A DNA stretch of 62,630 bases, taken from Bacteroidota bacterium (GTDB lineage Bacteria; Bacteroidota; Ignavibacteria; Kryptoniales; JAKASW01). The stretch covers positions 1-62,630 of the forward strand of contig JAMCQL010000045.1 of the NCBI GenBank assembly GCA_023381615.1, in the 5' to 3' direction. Positions 1 through 7,972 of the stretch are shown in pieces. Below the pieces are notes generated by a model. It did no database searches. It had not been told where the DNA came from and worked only from the letters and a program-made list of their open reading frames with translations. The stretch's first letter is position 1, and each line of letters begins with the position of its first letter. A program made the translations under genes and the position numbers.

Positions 1-3000
1 AGCTGGGATTTTATTCAGACTGTCCTTCAGCTTATCGGCTTCCGCCATCGTCGCAAAAGGTCCCACCATGACCGAGAATAGTCTTGTAGACCGCCTGAAT
101 TGGACGAGCGGTTTTAGTCCAATGTCCCTCTGGACCTCATTCGCAAACTCCGCTGCTGCACTCAACGATTGGAAGGCGGCAAGCTGAATCGAGAAGAGAT
201 AATTTAAACGCCGCTCGTTTGTACGGACCACAAACGCGTCAGCATAACCATATCTATTTACGAAGACATCCAATTCGTTCAGTGCATCTTGCCTGTTGTC
301 TATTGTGTCGGTTTGGACGACATAAAGTTTCGAAACAGGATTCAGAAGGACATTTAATTTATATCCCGTTCTTTCTTTAGCCTCAGCGGCAAAATTCACA
401 GCACGGTCGCGCCCGGTAAAAGCACCGATTTGCACAACATATTTGTGAACTATTGTAACGACGGCGGCCGGCTTGGGCGGTAACGCGACAGTCTCTTTTG
501 CCTTTTTATTTCGCAAGATTATTTGCAAGCCTTCGACATAATCGCCGTTCTTGGTCGGTTTGACTTTGAAATTCAAAACAGCGGGTTCGGAATAAACATC
601 AAGCATTGAGAGCTGACTCGAATCAACATAGGCTTCATACTCGCCGGGAGGCAATCCCATGTAATAAAAACTGCCATCGTTGAAAACGGTCAACGTCTTC
701 TCGAAATTCGAATTAAGAGATCTAATTTCTAAATTTAGTCCCGGTACCGCGCTCTCCGATCCATCTTGCACTCTGAGAACTGTGCCATCCACGATTCCAC
801 CGACATAGAACGGGATGTCAATTCTCTTATATGAGTTGGGATCCGTGATGAACGAGAAAGATTTTTCTTTCGGAATCCACAGAGGATTTCTAATTGAATT
901 TATATCGATGTCTGCGCTGTACTGAGTGTACGGCAGGTGATTCCATTCTCTTATGATTCCACCTTGTGAGGTCTCGGAAGAAACCGCTTGTCGCAGTGTT
1001 ATCACTCCGTCTTTAATGATTTCATCGCCCTTCTCATACTTGCCGCTGCCATTATTGTCAACGAACATCCGCATCGATGCAGCAGAATGTCCAACCCATC
1101 CAATATCGTTGAATAAAAAGCGGCCATAGTTGGCGTCGAAGCCCACGGAACCCGTCAAGTTTTCAGTGTACCATCCGCTTCCTTGTTGAACTTGTGCGCT
1201 GGTCGTCGAACGCGTGAAAGGAAAGTCGGCAATGATTTGCAGACTGAAAGTCGTAAGCTTATTTACGAAATCCCTTTCACCTGAAACGGTAACCCGAACG
1301 TAGCGTTGAACGTTTTGGGAAAGCTCCAACCTAATATCGTCAAGTGAAGTTTTCAAAACTCCGTATCTGAGTGTCGTATTGATCAGCGTGCCGTTCAGGA
1401 AACTAAGCGCCCCGGGCCCGAAAAAGAGCGAATATAGAATGGATGCTGTCAAGCCGTAATTCCGCTGAATCGAGCCATTTCCGTAGTCCAAAGCCGATCC
1501 GAGGTAGCCGATGGAGGTATTGAACTGTGCCACGCTCGAGCTTGTGTAGACGGAATAGCTGTAAGATTTTTGTCCGGATGTATATTGTTGCGCGTTCCCG
1601 GCGACTCTCAAGTTAAAGCCGCTGTTGAAAATCGAAAACGGCAAGTAAACATCTGCCCGTGCTTCCTGCTGTTTGCCGCTCGGATTATAGAGAAGATTCC
1701 GATAGTATCGCGCAAACATCAAATCGAAAGATGCCTGCGATGCGTAGAGCGCGTTGAAAGTCGATCTATAAAACGCCGAAGGAGCCGCATCGAGACTCAG
1801 CATATACTCCGGAGCGAAGCGGAGAAAAAGCGAGTTATAGAAAAGCGGCTTCGAGTAAAATGGACTGTTGACATAATCCATACCGATTCTGTCTGTCATC
1901 CAATCAGTAAGACCGGCGACAACATTTCCCTGAAGGAAATTGTAGTCGGTGTTGTTCAGTTTTCCGCCGCTGACCGTGTAGTTAATTTGCCCCGCAGGAA
2001 GAAACGTAAAAGGGATTTGAAGTCTGCGATCCGTTTCGCGAAATTCGCCGGTAGGACCATAATATTTCAATTGGATAAACGAAGTTCCATACACAAGCGG
2101 GATTGTGAAATGAGCGTTCCCCGAAGCGTCTGCTTTGGCATAGCCCACAAGCTGGCCGTTCAGATAAAGCTCGACATCCCAATTCGGTTCCGTCTTCGCA
2201 TCAATTGCATAACGTCCGAAAATCGTTCTGATCGCAACAGGTTCATTTGATATTTGCGCCCCGCGAAAACCGTATTGCGTTAATCCGTTTGAATAAAGAT
2301 TACCCAAACCCGCATAAGAGATATAACGCGTCGAATCGAAAACATATCTCCAACTCATGTTGCTCGAATAAAGACTGGATCCGCTTCTCGAGAAACTTCC
2401 CAGCACAGTTCCCTGCGCATCTCCGCCGAGTATTTCCGCTCCCCCGTCTAGACTGTAGTTGTACGCCGACTGTCCGAAGGATCCTCCGGACTGCCCTCCG
2501 TAAAATGCTGAGAGAGAATAATCAAGCACGCCACCGTTAAGTATCGCTCTTCTCCGGGGATACATAAGAGGCGCCTGAAGCAAACCGGCTTGAGGTTGTG
2601 TTACCGAGAAGTTCCTGCGGACTTCTCTCTGGTAATCTTCAACTATCGGAAGCTGCTGGTTCGTATTGAGTATTAAAGTGAGTGAATTGAAATCCACAGA
2701 AAAATCCAGATTGAAAATTTTCTTGAAGAGCGAAGGGAGGATATAAAAATCCAATTCCCTCACTATTGCCTGTGAGCTATCGAAGGTAATCTTAGTTTCC
2801 CCGATTGTCGCGATTCCCGTTTTGAAATTTATCTCATAACGGTCACCCGGCTTAATGTAAAAGCCCCTGACTGTCTCCGTGCGAGGATCAATCTCCCTGT
2901 TTACTTTTAGCTGCTTGAAAATTGCGCCAATCGGCAAATAGACGGAATCTTGGTAATATAGTGCTGTAACCACGTTATTGACCAAGCCGCTGAAATTGAA

Positions 3001-3117
3001 GGAAAGATAGATTTCCTGTGCTTCCGGTTTTTGGGAAAGGTTCTGCGCCGCGACCCTATCGGACGCAGACAATAAAGCAACTAAAAATGCAATCCAGTAA
3101 TATTTTCTCGCGCAGAT
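1..3117 (-). CDS. Usher-like outer-membrane protein with two C-terminal SPOR domains (partial)
   Basis: An open frame of about 1040 codons reads off the window start, so the C-terminus is missing. The N-terminus looks like a signal peptide (WIAFLVALLS core, cleavage near VAAQ). A long beta-rich region follows with usher-like features (LYLNGQLVGYA; RRLQIPFTF), then a carboxypeptidase-regulatory-like/Ig segment (VGGIVDGTVL...YYMGLPPGEYEAYV). Two SPOR-type repeats come last: one starting HKYVVQIGAF, the second starting YLFSIQLAAF and reaching SVMVGPFATM at the window edge. Ushers form the outer-membrane pore that assembles chaperone-delivered fibre subunits; SPOR domains bind denuded peptidoglycan. 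The chaperone and subunit genes lie just upstream on the same strand. No ATG, GTG or TTG lies between the in-frame stop at 3130-3132 and the signal peptide. An ATC at 3115-3117 sits 6 nt after GGAG and is the best-placed start. The usher call rests on context plus motifs, not on an alignment. Confidence 0.72.
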   Translation of the reverse strand, partial: MCARKYYWIAFLVALLSASDRVAAQNLSQKPEAQEIYLSFNFSGLVNNVVTALYYQDSVYLPIGAIFKQLKVNREIDPRTETVRGFYIKPGDRYEINFKTGIATIGETKITFDSSQAIVRELDFYILPSLFKKIFNLDFSVDFNSLTLILNTNQQLPIVEDYQREVRRNFSVTQPQAGLLQAPLMYPRRRAILNGGVLDYSLSAFYGGQSGGSFGQSAYNYSLDGGAEILGGDAQGTVLGSFSRSGSSLYSSNMSWRYVFDSTRYISYAGLGNLYSNGLTQYGFRGAQISNEPVAIRTIFGRYAIDAKTEPNWDVELYLNGQLVGYAKADASGNAHFTIPLVYGTSFIQLKYYGPTGEFRETDRRLQIPFTFLPAGQINYTVSGGKLNNTDYNFLQGNVVAGLTDWMTDRIGMDYVNSPFYSKPLFYNSLFLRFAPEYMLSLDAAPSAFYRSTFNALYASQASFDLMFARYYRNLLYNPSGKQQEARADVYLPFSIFNSGFNLRVAGNAQQYTSGQKSYSYSVYTSSSVAQFNTSIGYLGSALDYGNGSIQRNYGLTASILYSLFFGPGALSFLNGTLINTTLRYGVLKTSLDDIRLELSQNVQRYVRVTVSGERDFVNKLTTFSLQIIADFPFTRSTTSAQVQQGSGWYTENLTGSVGFDANYGRFLFNDIGWVGHSAASMRMFVDNNGSGKYEKGDEIIKDGVITLRQAVSSETSQGGIIREWNHLPYTQYSADIDINSIRNPLWIPKEKSFSFITDPNSYKRIDIPFYVGGIVDGTVLRVQDGSESAVPGLNLEIRSLNSNFEKTLTVFNDGSFYYMGLPPGEYEAYVDSSQLSMLDVYSEPAVLNFKVKPTKNGDYVEGLQIILRNKKAKETVALPPKPAAVVTIVHKYVVQIGAFTGRDRAVNFAAEAKERTGYKLNVLLNPVSKLYVVQTDTIDNRQDALNELDVFVNRYGYADAFVVRTNERRLNYLFSIQLAAFQSLSAAAEFANEVQRDIGLKPLVQFRRSTRLFSVMVGPFATMAEADKLKDSLNKIPA

Positions 3118-3328
3118 TTCGTGCTCCGTTCAGATTTTTCGCAATATCATTATCCAAGAATTGCCATTAGAGACTACGCAAAACAAAATAGGCCACGAGA
3201 CGCCCTGTCGGGCGATATTATGAACATTTTATTTTCGGCTCTACTGGGAATTTTGTGGAAAGAATAATTATTTGGCGTTCTAAATCAGAGGTTGAATCGA
3301 AAATGCTCGTCCACAGGATCCTTCGGAA

Positions 3329-3400
3329 ACCCCGAAGGGGTGTAATGATTATAGAAAAATCAAAAGGCAATTTAATTGAACCCCGAGGGGGTGACATTTC
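3329..3400 (+). repeat. REP-like palindromes on the left of the RAYT gene
   Basis: Two short units, each a CCCGAAGGG-like palindrome followed by an A/T-rich tail: ACCCCGAAGGGGTGTAATGA at 3329 and AACCCCGAGGGGGTGACATT at 3379. They share orientation and lie immediately 3' of the transposase gene at 3401-3862. The same motif occurs inverted on the other side of that gene, as in REP/RAYT modules. Confidence 0.7.
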
Positions 3401-3862
3401 TCATCCAATCCATTCAAACAGATATTTCTCATTATATTCTATCTCAAATTGTTTTAGGAAATCGATGTATTCTTCGCGGAATGTTTTCTTCTTATGATGT
3501 TCTTCCTGATTCAAAATGTAATTGTAAACGGTTTCGATCTGCGAATGCGCATACGAGAATGCACCATATCCTTCCTGCCACGAAAATTTCCCCTTTACCA
3601 ATTTCTTTTCGTTGATAAAATTGGATGAATTGTTTTTGACGTCGCGAACCAAATCTGAAACTGCCATCGATGGTCGTAAGCCGATGAATGCGTGAATATG
3701 ATCAGGCATTCCGTTCACGATAATCGGCTTTTGTTCTTTACCTTTGATGATACCTGCAATGTATTTGTGCAATTCATCTTTCCATTGTTTGCCGATTAGG
3801 TTTTCCCTTCCTTTAACGGCAAATACGACCTGAATATAGATTTGTGAGAATGTTCCCGCCAT
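3401..3862 (-). CDS. IS200-like Y1 transposase, probably REP-associated (RAYT)
   Basis: The 153-residue protein has the HUH signature of Y1 single-strand transposases (HIH at residues 55-57, in GMPDHIHAFIGL) and a Tyr-containing helix (VYNYILNQEEHH, residues 112-123) whose Y115, or possibly Y113, is the likely nucleophile. Length is normal for IS200/TnpA-type enzymes. No tnpB accompanies it. Instead the flanks carry several short palindromes with a CCCGAAGGG core, in one orientation on the left and mainly the opposite on the right. That arrangement fits a domesticated REP-associated transposase better than an active IS200. It separates the pilus chaperone from the usher gene, so it either interrupted an operon or landed in a pre-existing gap. 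All key residues seem intact. Confidence 0.85.
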   Translation of the reverse strand: MAGTFSQIYIQVVFAVKGRENLIGKQWKDELHKYIAGIIKGKEQKPIIVNGMPDHIHAFIGLRPSMAVSDLVRDVKNNSSNFINEKKLVKGKFSWQEGYGAFSYAHSQIETVYNYILNQEEHHKKKTFREEYIDFLKQFEIEYNEKYLFEWIG

Positions 3863-4192
3863 AATGTCACCCTTTCAGGGTTTTGCTTTTATTTGATTTC
3901 ACTCTCTCTATAATCATTTCATCCCTTCGGGATTTTTGTCTGCGCTCAATTTTAACGCTTATAATCATTACTGCCCCTCGGGCTTAAAAGCAATCTTGCT
4001 GATCTTTATGCTTCTATCTTCAGGGTTTTGCCTTTGTTTGATTTCATTTTCTATAATCCCAAATTTGTCATAGGATAATTTTCATAACCAACTTTGGGAA
4101 CGATCAAACTTTTCACGTGCTAAACCCGAAGGGTTGAAATTATTATAACAAAAACATTCACTAAACGGACAAAATCCTGAAGGGATGACATA
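3863..4192. repeat. Array of REP-like palindromes right of the RAYT gene
   Basis: The stretch between transposase and chaperone is packed with related short palindromes. Inverted copies lie at about 3862-3882 (ATGTCACCCTTTCAGGGTT), 3909-3933 (ATCCCTTCGGGAT core) and 3960-3983 (GCCCCTCGGGC core). Direct copies lie at 4122-4147 (AACCCGAAGGGTTGAAATTA) and 4167-4190 (TCCTGAAGGGATGACAT). Most carry a conserved tail reading TGA.AT.ATTATA. The rest of the gap up to 4275 shows no gene. Confidence 0.7.
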
Positions 4193-4275
4193 TTTCCAGG
4201 AAATTCTATCACCCCTTTCCCGAACATACAGGACGTATTCATTTGTTCAACTCAGGGTTTCACACTATATGAAGA

Positions 4276-5097
4276 CTAAGGAACAGAAAAAGTGACTGTC
4301 TTCTCGACCGGAACAGTTCTCAACATATTCTCTTCAGCAATGTCGGTTCTTTCTGATTCGAGTTTGACATTAGCGGTGTACGTTCCCTGCGGCAGCTTGG
4401 ACAACGGCACGGAGAATCTTATAACCATATCGTCTTTATATACCGCTATGACTTCTTCTTCGCTGTAAACTTTATTTCCAACTTTATCATTAACGACGGC
4501 GGATATTTTTCCGAAGAAAGGCGAGTTGCCGCCGCGATGTATGTCTGCATACAAGTTCAATGACGCCGAATCTTGCGCCACGCGGATATCAGGCAAGCTA
4601 ACACTCGTATTAACATTACCCTTCCTGTAAATAATCGTGGTAACTTGCTGAAGAACGAACGTGATGTTCGCCGTAATTCCCGTCTTGACGGTGTCGATGA
4701 CTTTCGCTTGCGGAGTCGAGCTGGTTACAAGCCGTGTCCAGTATTCTCCGTCGGGAATATTTGGCGGTGGAACTACAAGCAAACGAACTACCTGCTGCTG
4801 ACCGGGATTGACAATGAACTTCTGCGGAAAGCCTCTTACCCATGACTGACAGGAATACTTTTGCGCCATCAGGCTGTCATCGTACTGCATATATATGTTT
4901 CCCAAAGAGTCAGACTCGGGAAAACCGAACTTAAACGATATCGAGACTTCCTGAAGAGTGTTTGAACGGTTCATTACAATGAACGTTCCGAATCTCGATT
5001 GATCGCTCATAAATAAAATTGTGGGTGCGACAATCACCTGAGCCTGAGCAACCGAGACTGACAACGCAATAACCAAAACAGACAGTATCTTTTTCAT
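4276..5097 (-). CDS. PapD-like periplasmic fibre chaperone
   Basis: A 273-residue exported protein. The signal peptide is MKKILSVLVIALSVSVAQAQ. Next comes an Ig-like beta domain (FGTFIVMNRSNTLQEVSISF) with a strand reading VNPGQQQVVRLLVVPP, which resembles the G1 donor-strand region of pilus chaperones, then PDGEYWTRLVTSS and a second beta domain (about residues 145-273). Such chaperones cap subunits in the periplasm and hand them to the usher. The gene lies 39 nt downstream of a DUF4402 subunit gene and upstream of the usher-like gene, the usual set of components. The diagnostic Arg/Lys pair of PapD cannot be assigned by eye. An alternative is a generic Ig-fold secreted protein, but the context argues against it. 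Confidence 0.72.
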   Translation of the reverse strand: MKKILSVLVIALSVSVAQAQVIVAPTILFMSDQSRFGTFIVMNRSNTLQEVSISFKFGFPESDSLGNIYMQYDDSLMAQKYSCQSWVRGFPQKFIVNPGQQQVVRLLVVPPPNIPDGEYWTRLVTSSTPQAKVIDTVKTGITANITFVLQQVTTIIYRKGNVNTSVSLPDIRVAQDSASLNLYADIHRGGNSPFFGKISAVVNDKVGNKVYSEEEVIAVYKDDMVIRFSVPLSKLPQGTYTANVKLESERTDIAEENMLRTVPVEKTVTFSVP

Positions 5098-5136
5098 AGC
5101 TGTAATTTACAGAATATGTGATTAGTTCTCAATTTT

Positions 5137-6081
5137 TCAATAATTTACCGTTAGAGTAAACGTGCCTGTGTAGTTTCCCGGAGGCTGGCCGGTTGGAATT
5201 GAATTCAACGAGCCGCCAAGCCAGAAATAGTAATAGCCCGTGCCCGAACTCGCCCCGCTCAAAGTAACGCTTGAGCCCGCTGCGACAGATTGTGACGTAG
5301 TCTGACCCAATGAGTTGCTCGAGCCGTAGAGGCTCGGTGAGAATGTCAATTTATTACCATATCCGTCATTCAAGAATATGGTTGTAGAATATGTCACAAA
5401 AATTTTTCGGTTGCGACTTCCGGCAGCCGTAAACATCGGTGCGTTGCCATTTGTTTGCGCACTCAGCGGAGCCGGAGTCATCCCAGCCAGAACCGTGCCG
5501 AAATCAAGTGACCCGGTGGCTATAAGCGAGAGGCCCTTAATTACGGTGGCACTGACAGGAATGTTCTGGTTAGCTTGGTAAGTAGGAAAGGGGAATGCGA
5601 AAACCCAAGCTAACGCGTTGACATTTATTGTGCCCGTGTAATCGCCTGTCGCTTGGCGATTGGTTGGACTGACCGTCCCTCCGATCCATACGTAAAGTGT
5701 AAGAGGAGTATTCGAGTTAATAACCTGGAAATAACCTAAGCTTGGATCGAACGTAGTGCTTCCGGATAAGCTGTTTGTAGTATTGTATGCAGCAGAATTT
5801 GTCCCGAAGGTAATCGATAGATTATTGGCGCCGGAAGTCAAATAAGTCGGCAGAGTGAAAGTAAGCCAAATGAAAGCGGAACCGTTATATGCAGGAAACT
5901 TAACCTCAATTTCTGCAGCGTTAGGGTCAGTTGGAGCGATAGTATTCGTAGTGTTTGTGATTACCATACCAAACGACAGCGGCCACCGGAGCAACGTTAT
6001 CGTGGGATTCTGCGCACTCGCTTCATTCACGCCGAAAATTAGCGCAAAGATAAGAAGTGCCGTTTGACAGAATCTCTTCAT
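5137..6081 (-). CDS. Two-domain DUF4402/SCPU-like fibre subunit, candidate tip adhesin
   Basis: The 314-residue protein has a signal peptide (MKRFCQTALLIFALIFGVNE..., cut after ASA) and two beta domains. The N-terminal one (about 25-160) is divergent and ends in YTGTINVNALAW. The C-terminal one (about 170-314) is a clear DUF4402 domain: VSATVIKGLSLIATGSLDFG at the start, YYYFWLGGSL late, and the terminal YTGTFTLTVNY. The other subunits in this locus have one domain. In archaic Csu-type chaperone-usher fibres the tip adhesin is the two-domain subunit, so this is the best tip candidate (inference). It is the last subunit gene before the chaperone. Confidence 0.75.
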   Translation of the reverse strand: MKRFCQTALLIFALIFGVNEASAQNPTITLLRWPLSFGMVITNTTNTIAPTDPNAAEIEVKFPAYNGSAFIWLTFTLPTYLTSGANNLSITFGTNSAAYNTTNSLSGSTTFDPSLGYFQVINSNTPLTLYVWIGGTVSPTNRQATGDYTGTINVNALAWVFAFPFPTYQANQNIPVSATVIKGLSLIATGSLDFGTVLAGMTPAPLSAQTNGNAPMFTAAGSRNRKIFVTYSTTIFLNDGYGNKLTFSPSLYGSSNSLGQTTSQSVAAGSSVTLSGASSGTGYYYFWLGGSLNSIPTGQPPGNYTGTFTLTVNY

Positions 6082-6288
6082 TGATAACTACTTTCACCTC
6101 GTTCCCAATCTCCACGTGGGAACACAGTATGTGCGCTCTGCGCACCTAAAAGCTGAACGCAGAGCGTCCCGATATGCATTGCGACCCGGAGCGTCGGAAC
6201 GAGAATCGAAATCCTCTCCAACGAAAATCTAAAACGTGGGGATGTTCGCGATCTCATTAACATATTGTAACCTTTTTGGCACTATAAA
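6082..6288. repeat. Dispersed palindrome region between subunit genes
   Basis: The gap contains inverted motifs such as CCACGTGGGAACACAG, GCGCTCTGCGCAC and CGCAGAGCGTCCCGATATGC, ending in GGAGCGTCGGAACGAG. The GTTCCCACG/CGTGGGAAC core reappears as a perfect hairpin at 8214-8236. It is probably a palindromic repeat element inserted inside the operon. No gene is seen. Confidence 0.5.
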
Positions 6289-6849
6289 TCAAAAATACGA
6301 CACTGCTACCACATATGTCCCACTGTAATTTCCAGGAGGAACACTTACTACGTTAATCGACCCAAAAATGTAGACGAAAGCTTTCCCAGTCGAACCTGAA
6401 CGGTTGGCGCGCAGCTTAAAACCGGCTTGCCGCCCGGTCGGTGAAGCCCAGACAGTCGCGGCAGACGGGTTGTCCGCAGTGTTATTGTATGCGGCGCCGG
6501 GCGTATAAGCTAAGCTATCGCTCCCGTTAACCAACGATGCCGGAGGTGTCAGCGTGACATAGACGGTTCTATTCCACTGCCCTGAGATTGTGACTTTCCC
6601 GGTGTTTGCATCGGTTACTGCAACCGAGTGAACTCCTGTGCCAGCGACAACAGTCCCAAAATTCAACGCCCGATTTACATAGATCGACAGCCCGACAGCA
6701 ACACCGATTGAAATTGAACGAGACTGAGTGAATGACGACTGCGCATAAACGCTTGAGTTCAATAACAAAGAAAAAACGAGGACGGCAAACGCAGCCAGCC
6801 GACTCTTTGCCGAAATGTTGGTAGAATATTTTGAGAATTTAATTTTCAT
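6289..6849 (-). CDS. DUF4402-like fibre subunit
   Basis: A 186-residue secreted single-domain protein. The signal peptide has a long n-region (MKIKFSKYSTNISAKSRLAA) and a core ending SSVYAQ. The mature part has the family's opening (ISIGVAVGLSIYVNRALNFG, then TVVAGTGVHSVAV) and ends YSGTYVVAVSYF. It is more divergent than its neighbours: the usual YYFWLGG is replaced by FVYIFGSINV. An alternative in-frame ATG at 6897 overlaps the upstream stop as TGATG and would allow translational coupling. The chosen ATG has GGAG three bases upstream. Confidence 0.72.
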   Translation of the reverse strand: MKIKFSKYSTNISAKSRLAAFAVLVFSLLLNSSVYAQSSFTQSRSISIGVAVGLSIYVNRALNFGTVVAGTGVHSVAVTDANTGKVTISGQWNRTVYVTLTPPASLVNGSDSLAYTPGAAYNNTADNPSAATVWASPTGRQAGFKLRANRSGSTGKAFVYIFGSINVVSVPPGNYSGTYVVAVSYF

Positions 6850-6896
6850 CTTCTCCACTTGAATATTAACCGGCTCTATGTTCTCTTTCCACTTCA

Positions 6897-7430
6897 TCAG
6901 TAAGAAACCGTTAGATCAAAAGTGCCGGTGTAAGTGCCGCCTGCCTGACCGCTGGGAACAGAAACTGAACCGCCGAGCCATAGGTAATATGAACCGGTGC
7001 CACTCAATGTTATCGAAGCGCCGCTGCTTTTGCTCGACGCAGAGGATTGGGAACCGGAGGACTGAGAGCCGACAACCTGCGGCGTAAACGTCAATTGATT
7101 TCCAAGAGTGTCAGAGAGTGCGAGTGTGGGTGAACTATAGCTGACTGTCATCGCCATCCCTGCACCGGCGCCAATCGTGTACAGACTAGCCGACGAACTT
7201 GTATTGGGATGAATTGAAGCAGTGCTATTAACAATTACTAAACCGAAGTCGAGGTTACCTGCGCCGTCAGAGCCGCCGGAAGAAGTAATTGAAACAGCCG
7301 GAACCACCGAGACTGTAACCGTCGCATTTGCGCTGTTTGAAGTTTGAGCAGAAGCTCGCCGCGGCGAGCTCGTCATGAAAAAAAGAAGAAGGCTCAGCAT
7401 TAACGCTGAGCCTTCTCTCTTTGATATCAT
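6897..7430 (-). CDS. DUF4402-family fibre subunit
   Basis: A 177-residue secreted protein. The start MISKREGSALML is preferred because it gives a standard signal peptide ending RASAQ; a GTG at 7451 would add seven residues. The mature domain begins NATVTVSVVPAVSITSSGGS, has GNLDFGLVIV, then SYYLWLGGSVSV, and ends YTGTFDLTVSY, matching the family pattern. A Ser/Gly-rich stretch (SQSSGSQSSASSKSSGAS) is inserted before the WLGG strand. It lies 17 nt downstream of the first subunit gene. A perfect 10-bp hairpin at 7389-7414 falls just after the start codon and may limit translation. Confidence 0.76.
   Translation of the reverse strand: MISKREGSALMLSLLLFFMTSSPRRASAQTSNSANATVTVSVVPAVSITSSGGSDGAGNLDFGLVIVNSTASIHPNTSSSASLYTIGAGAGMAMTVSYSSPTLALSDTLGNQLTFTPQVVGSQSSGSQSSASSKSSGASITLSGTGSYYLWLGGSVSVPSGQAGGTYTGTFDLTVSY
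7389..7414 (-). promoter_or_regulatory. Start-proximal mRNA hairpin in a subunit gene
   Basis: AAGGCTCAGC and GCTGAGCCTT form a perfect 10-bp inverted repeat around a 6-nt loop. It falls about 16-42 nt downstream of the chosen start codon, inside the signal-peptide coding sequence, where a stable hairpin would slow initiation. Confidence 0.45.
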
Positions 7431-7468
7431 ATTTGTGACGCTGCGAACCACAGGAGGCTCGAGTCTCT

Positions 7469-7972
7469 CTAGTAACTTACGTTAAGGGTAAATGTACCAC
7501 TGTAAGCACCCGGCATCTGGTTTGATGGAATTGCACTCAATGCTCCACCGAGCCAGAAGTAGTAATTTCCCGGGCTGCCTGTTGATCCACTCAGTGTTAC
7601 GGGTGAACCGGAAGCAACCGACGTTGAAGTCGCTTGATTCGCAGATGAAGCATCACCATAAACACTTGGCGTGAAGGTGAGAGCCGTACCGGGTCCCGTC
7701 AACGATGCAGTCGCCAGATATGTTACCGTAAGCGCATGACCGCCGTCTCCAGTGGCAGTGAACATTGGAGCGCTGCCATTTGTCGGCGCGCTTAATGCCG
7801 CAGGCGTTGTGCCGGCAACAACTGTCCCAAAACCGAGTGTCCCAGTGGCAGTCAAGGTAAGACCTTGAATTACCGTTGCAGTTACGTTGACGCCTGTGTT
7901 CGCACTGGTTTGCGCGAATGACATTGCAGTGGTTCCAAGAACCATTGCCGCGACTAACATTAGCTTTTTCAT
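7469..7972 (-). CDS. DUF4402-family fibre subunit, probable major pilin
   Basis: A 167-residue protein with a textbook signal peptide (MKKLMLVAAMVLGTTAMSFAQ) and one DUF4402/spore-coat-U-like domain: VNVTATVIQGLTLTATGTLG, FGTVVAGTTPAAL, NYYFWLGGALSAIP, and YSGTFTLNVSY at the end. The start is fixed by a perfect AGGAGG eight bases upstream. It is first in the minus-strand subunit/chaperone/usher series and has the strongest ribosome-binding site there, so it is the likely major subunit (inference). The frame stays open to 8182, but that extension has no signal peptide or plausible initiation site. Confidence 0.8.
   Translation of the reverse strand: MKKLMLVAAMVLGTTAMSFAQTSANTGVNVTATVIQGLTLTATGTLGFGTVVAGTTPAALSAPTNGSAPMFTATGDGGHALTVTYLATASLTGPGTALTFTPSVYGDASSANQATSTSVASGSPVTLSGSTGSPGNYYFWLGGALSAIPSNQMPGAYSGTFTLNVSY

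Noticed and set aside
1570..2250. 226-codon plus-strand frame opposite the usher-like gene
   Set aside because: No domain or ribosome-binding site, and the minus-strand frame is coherent across it.
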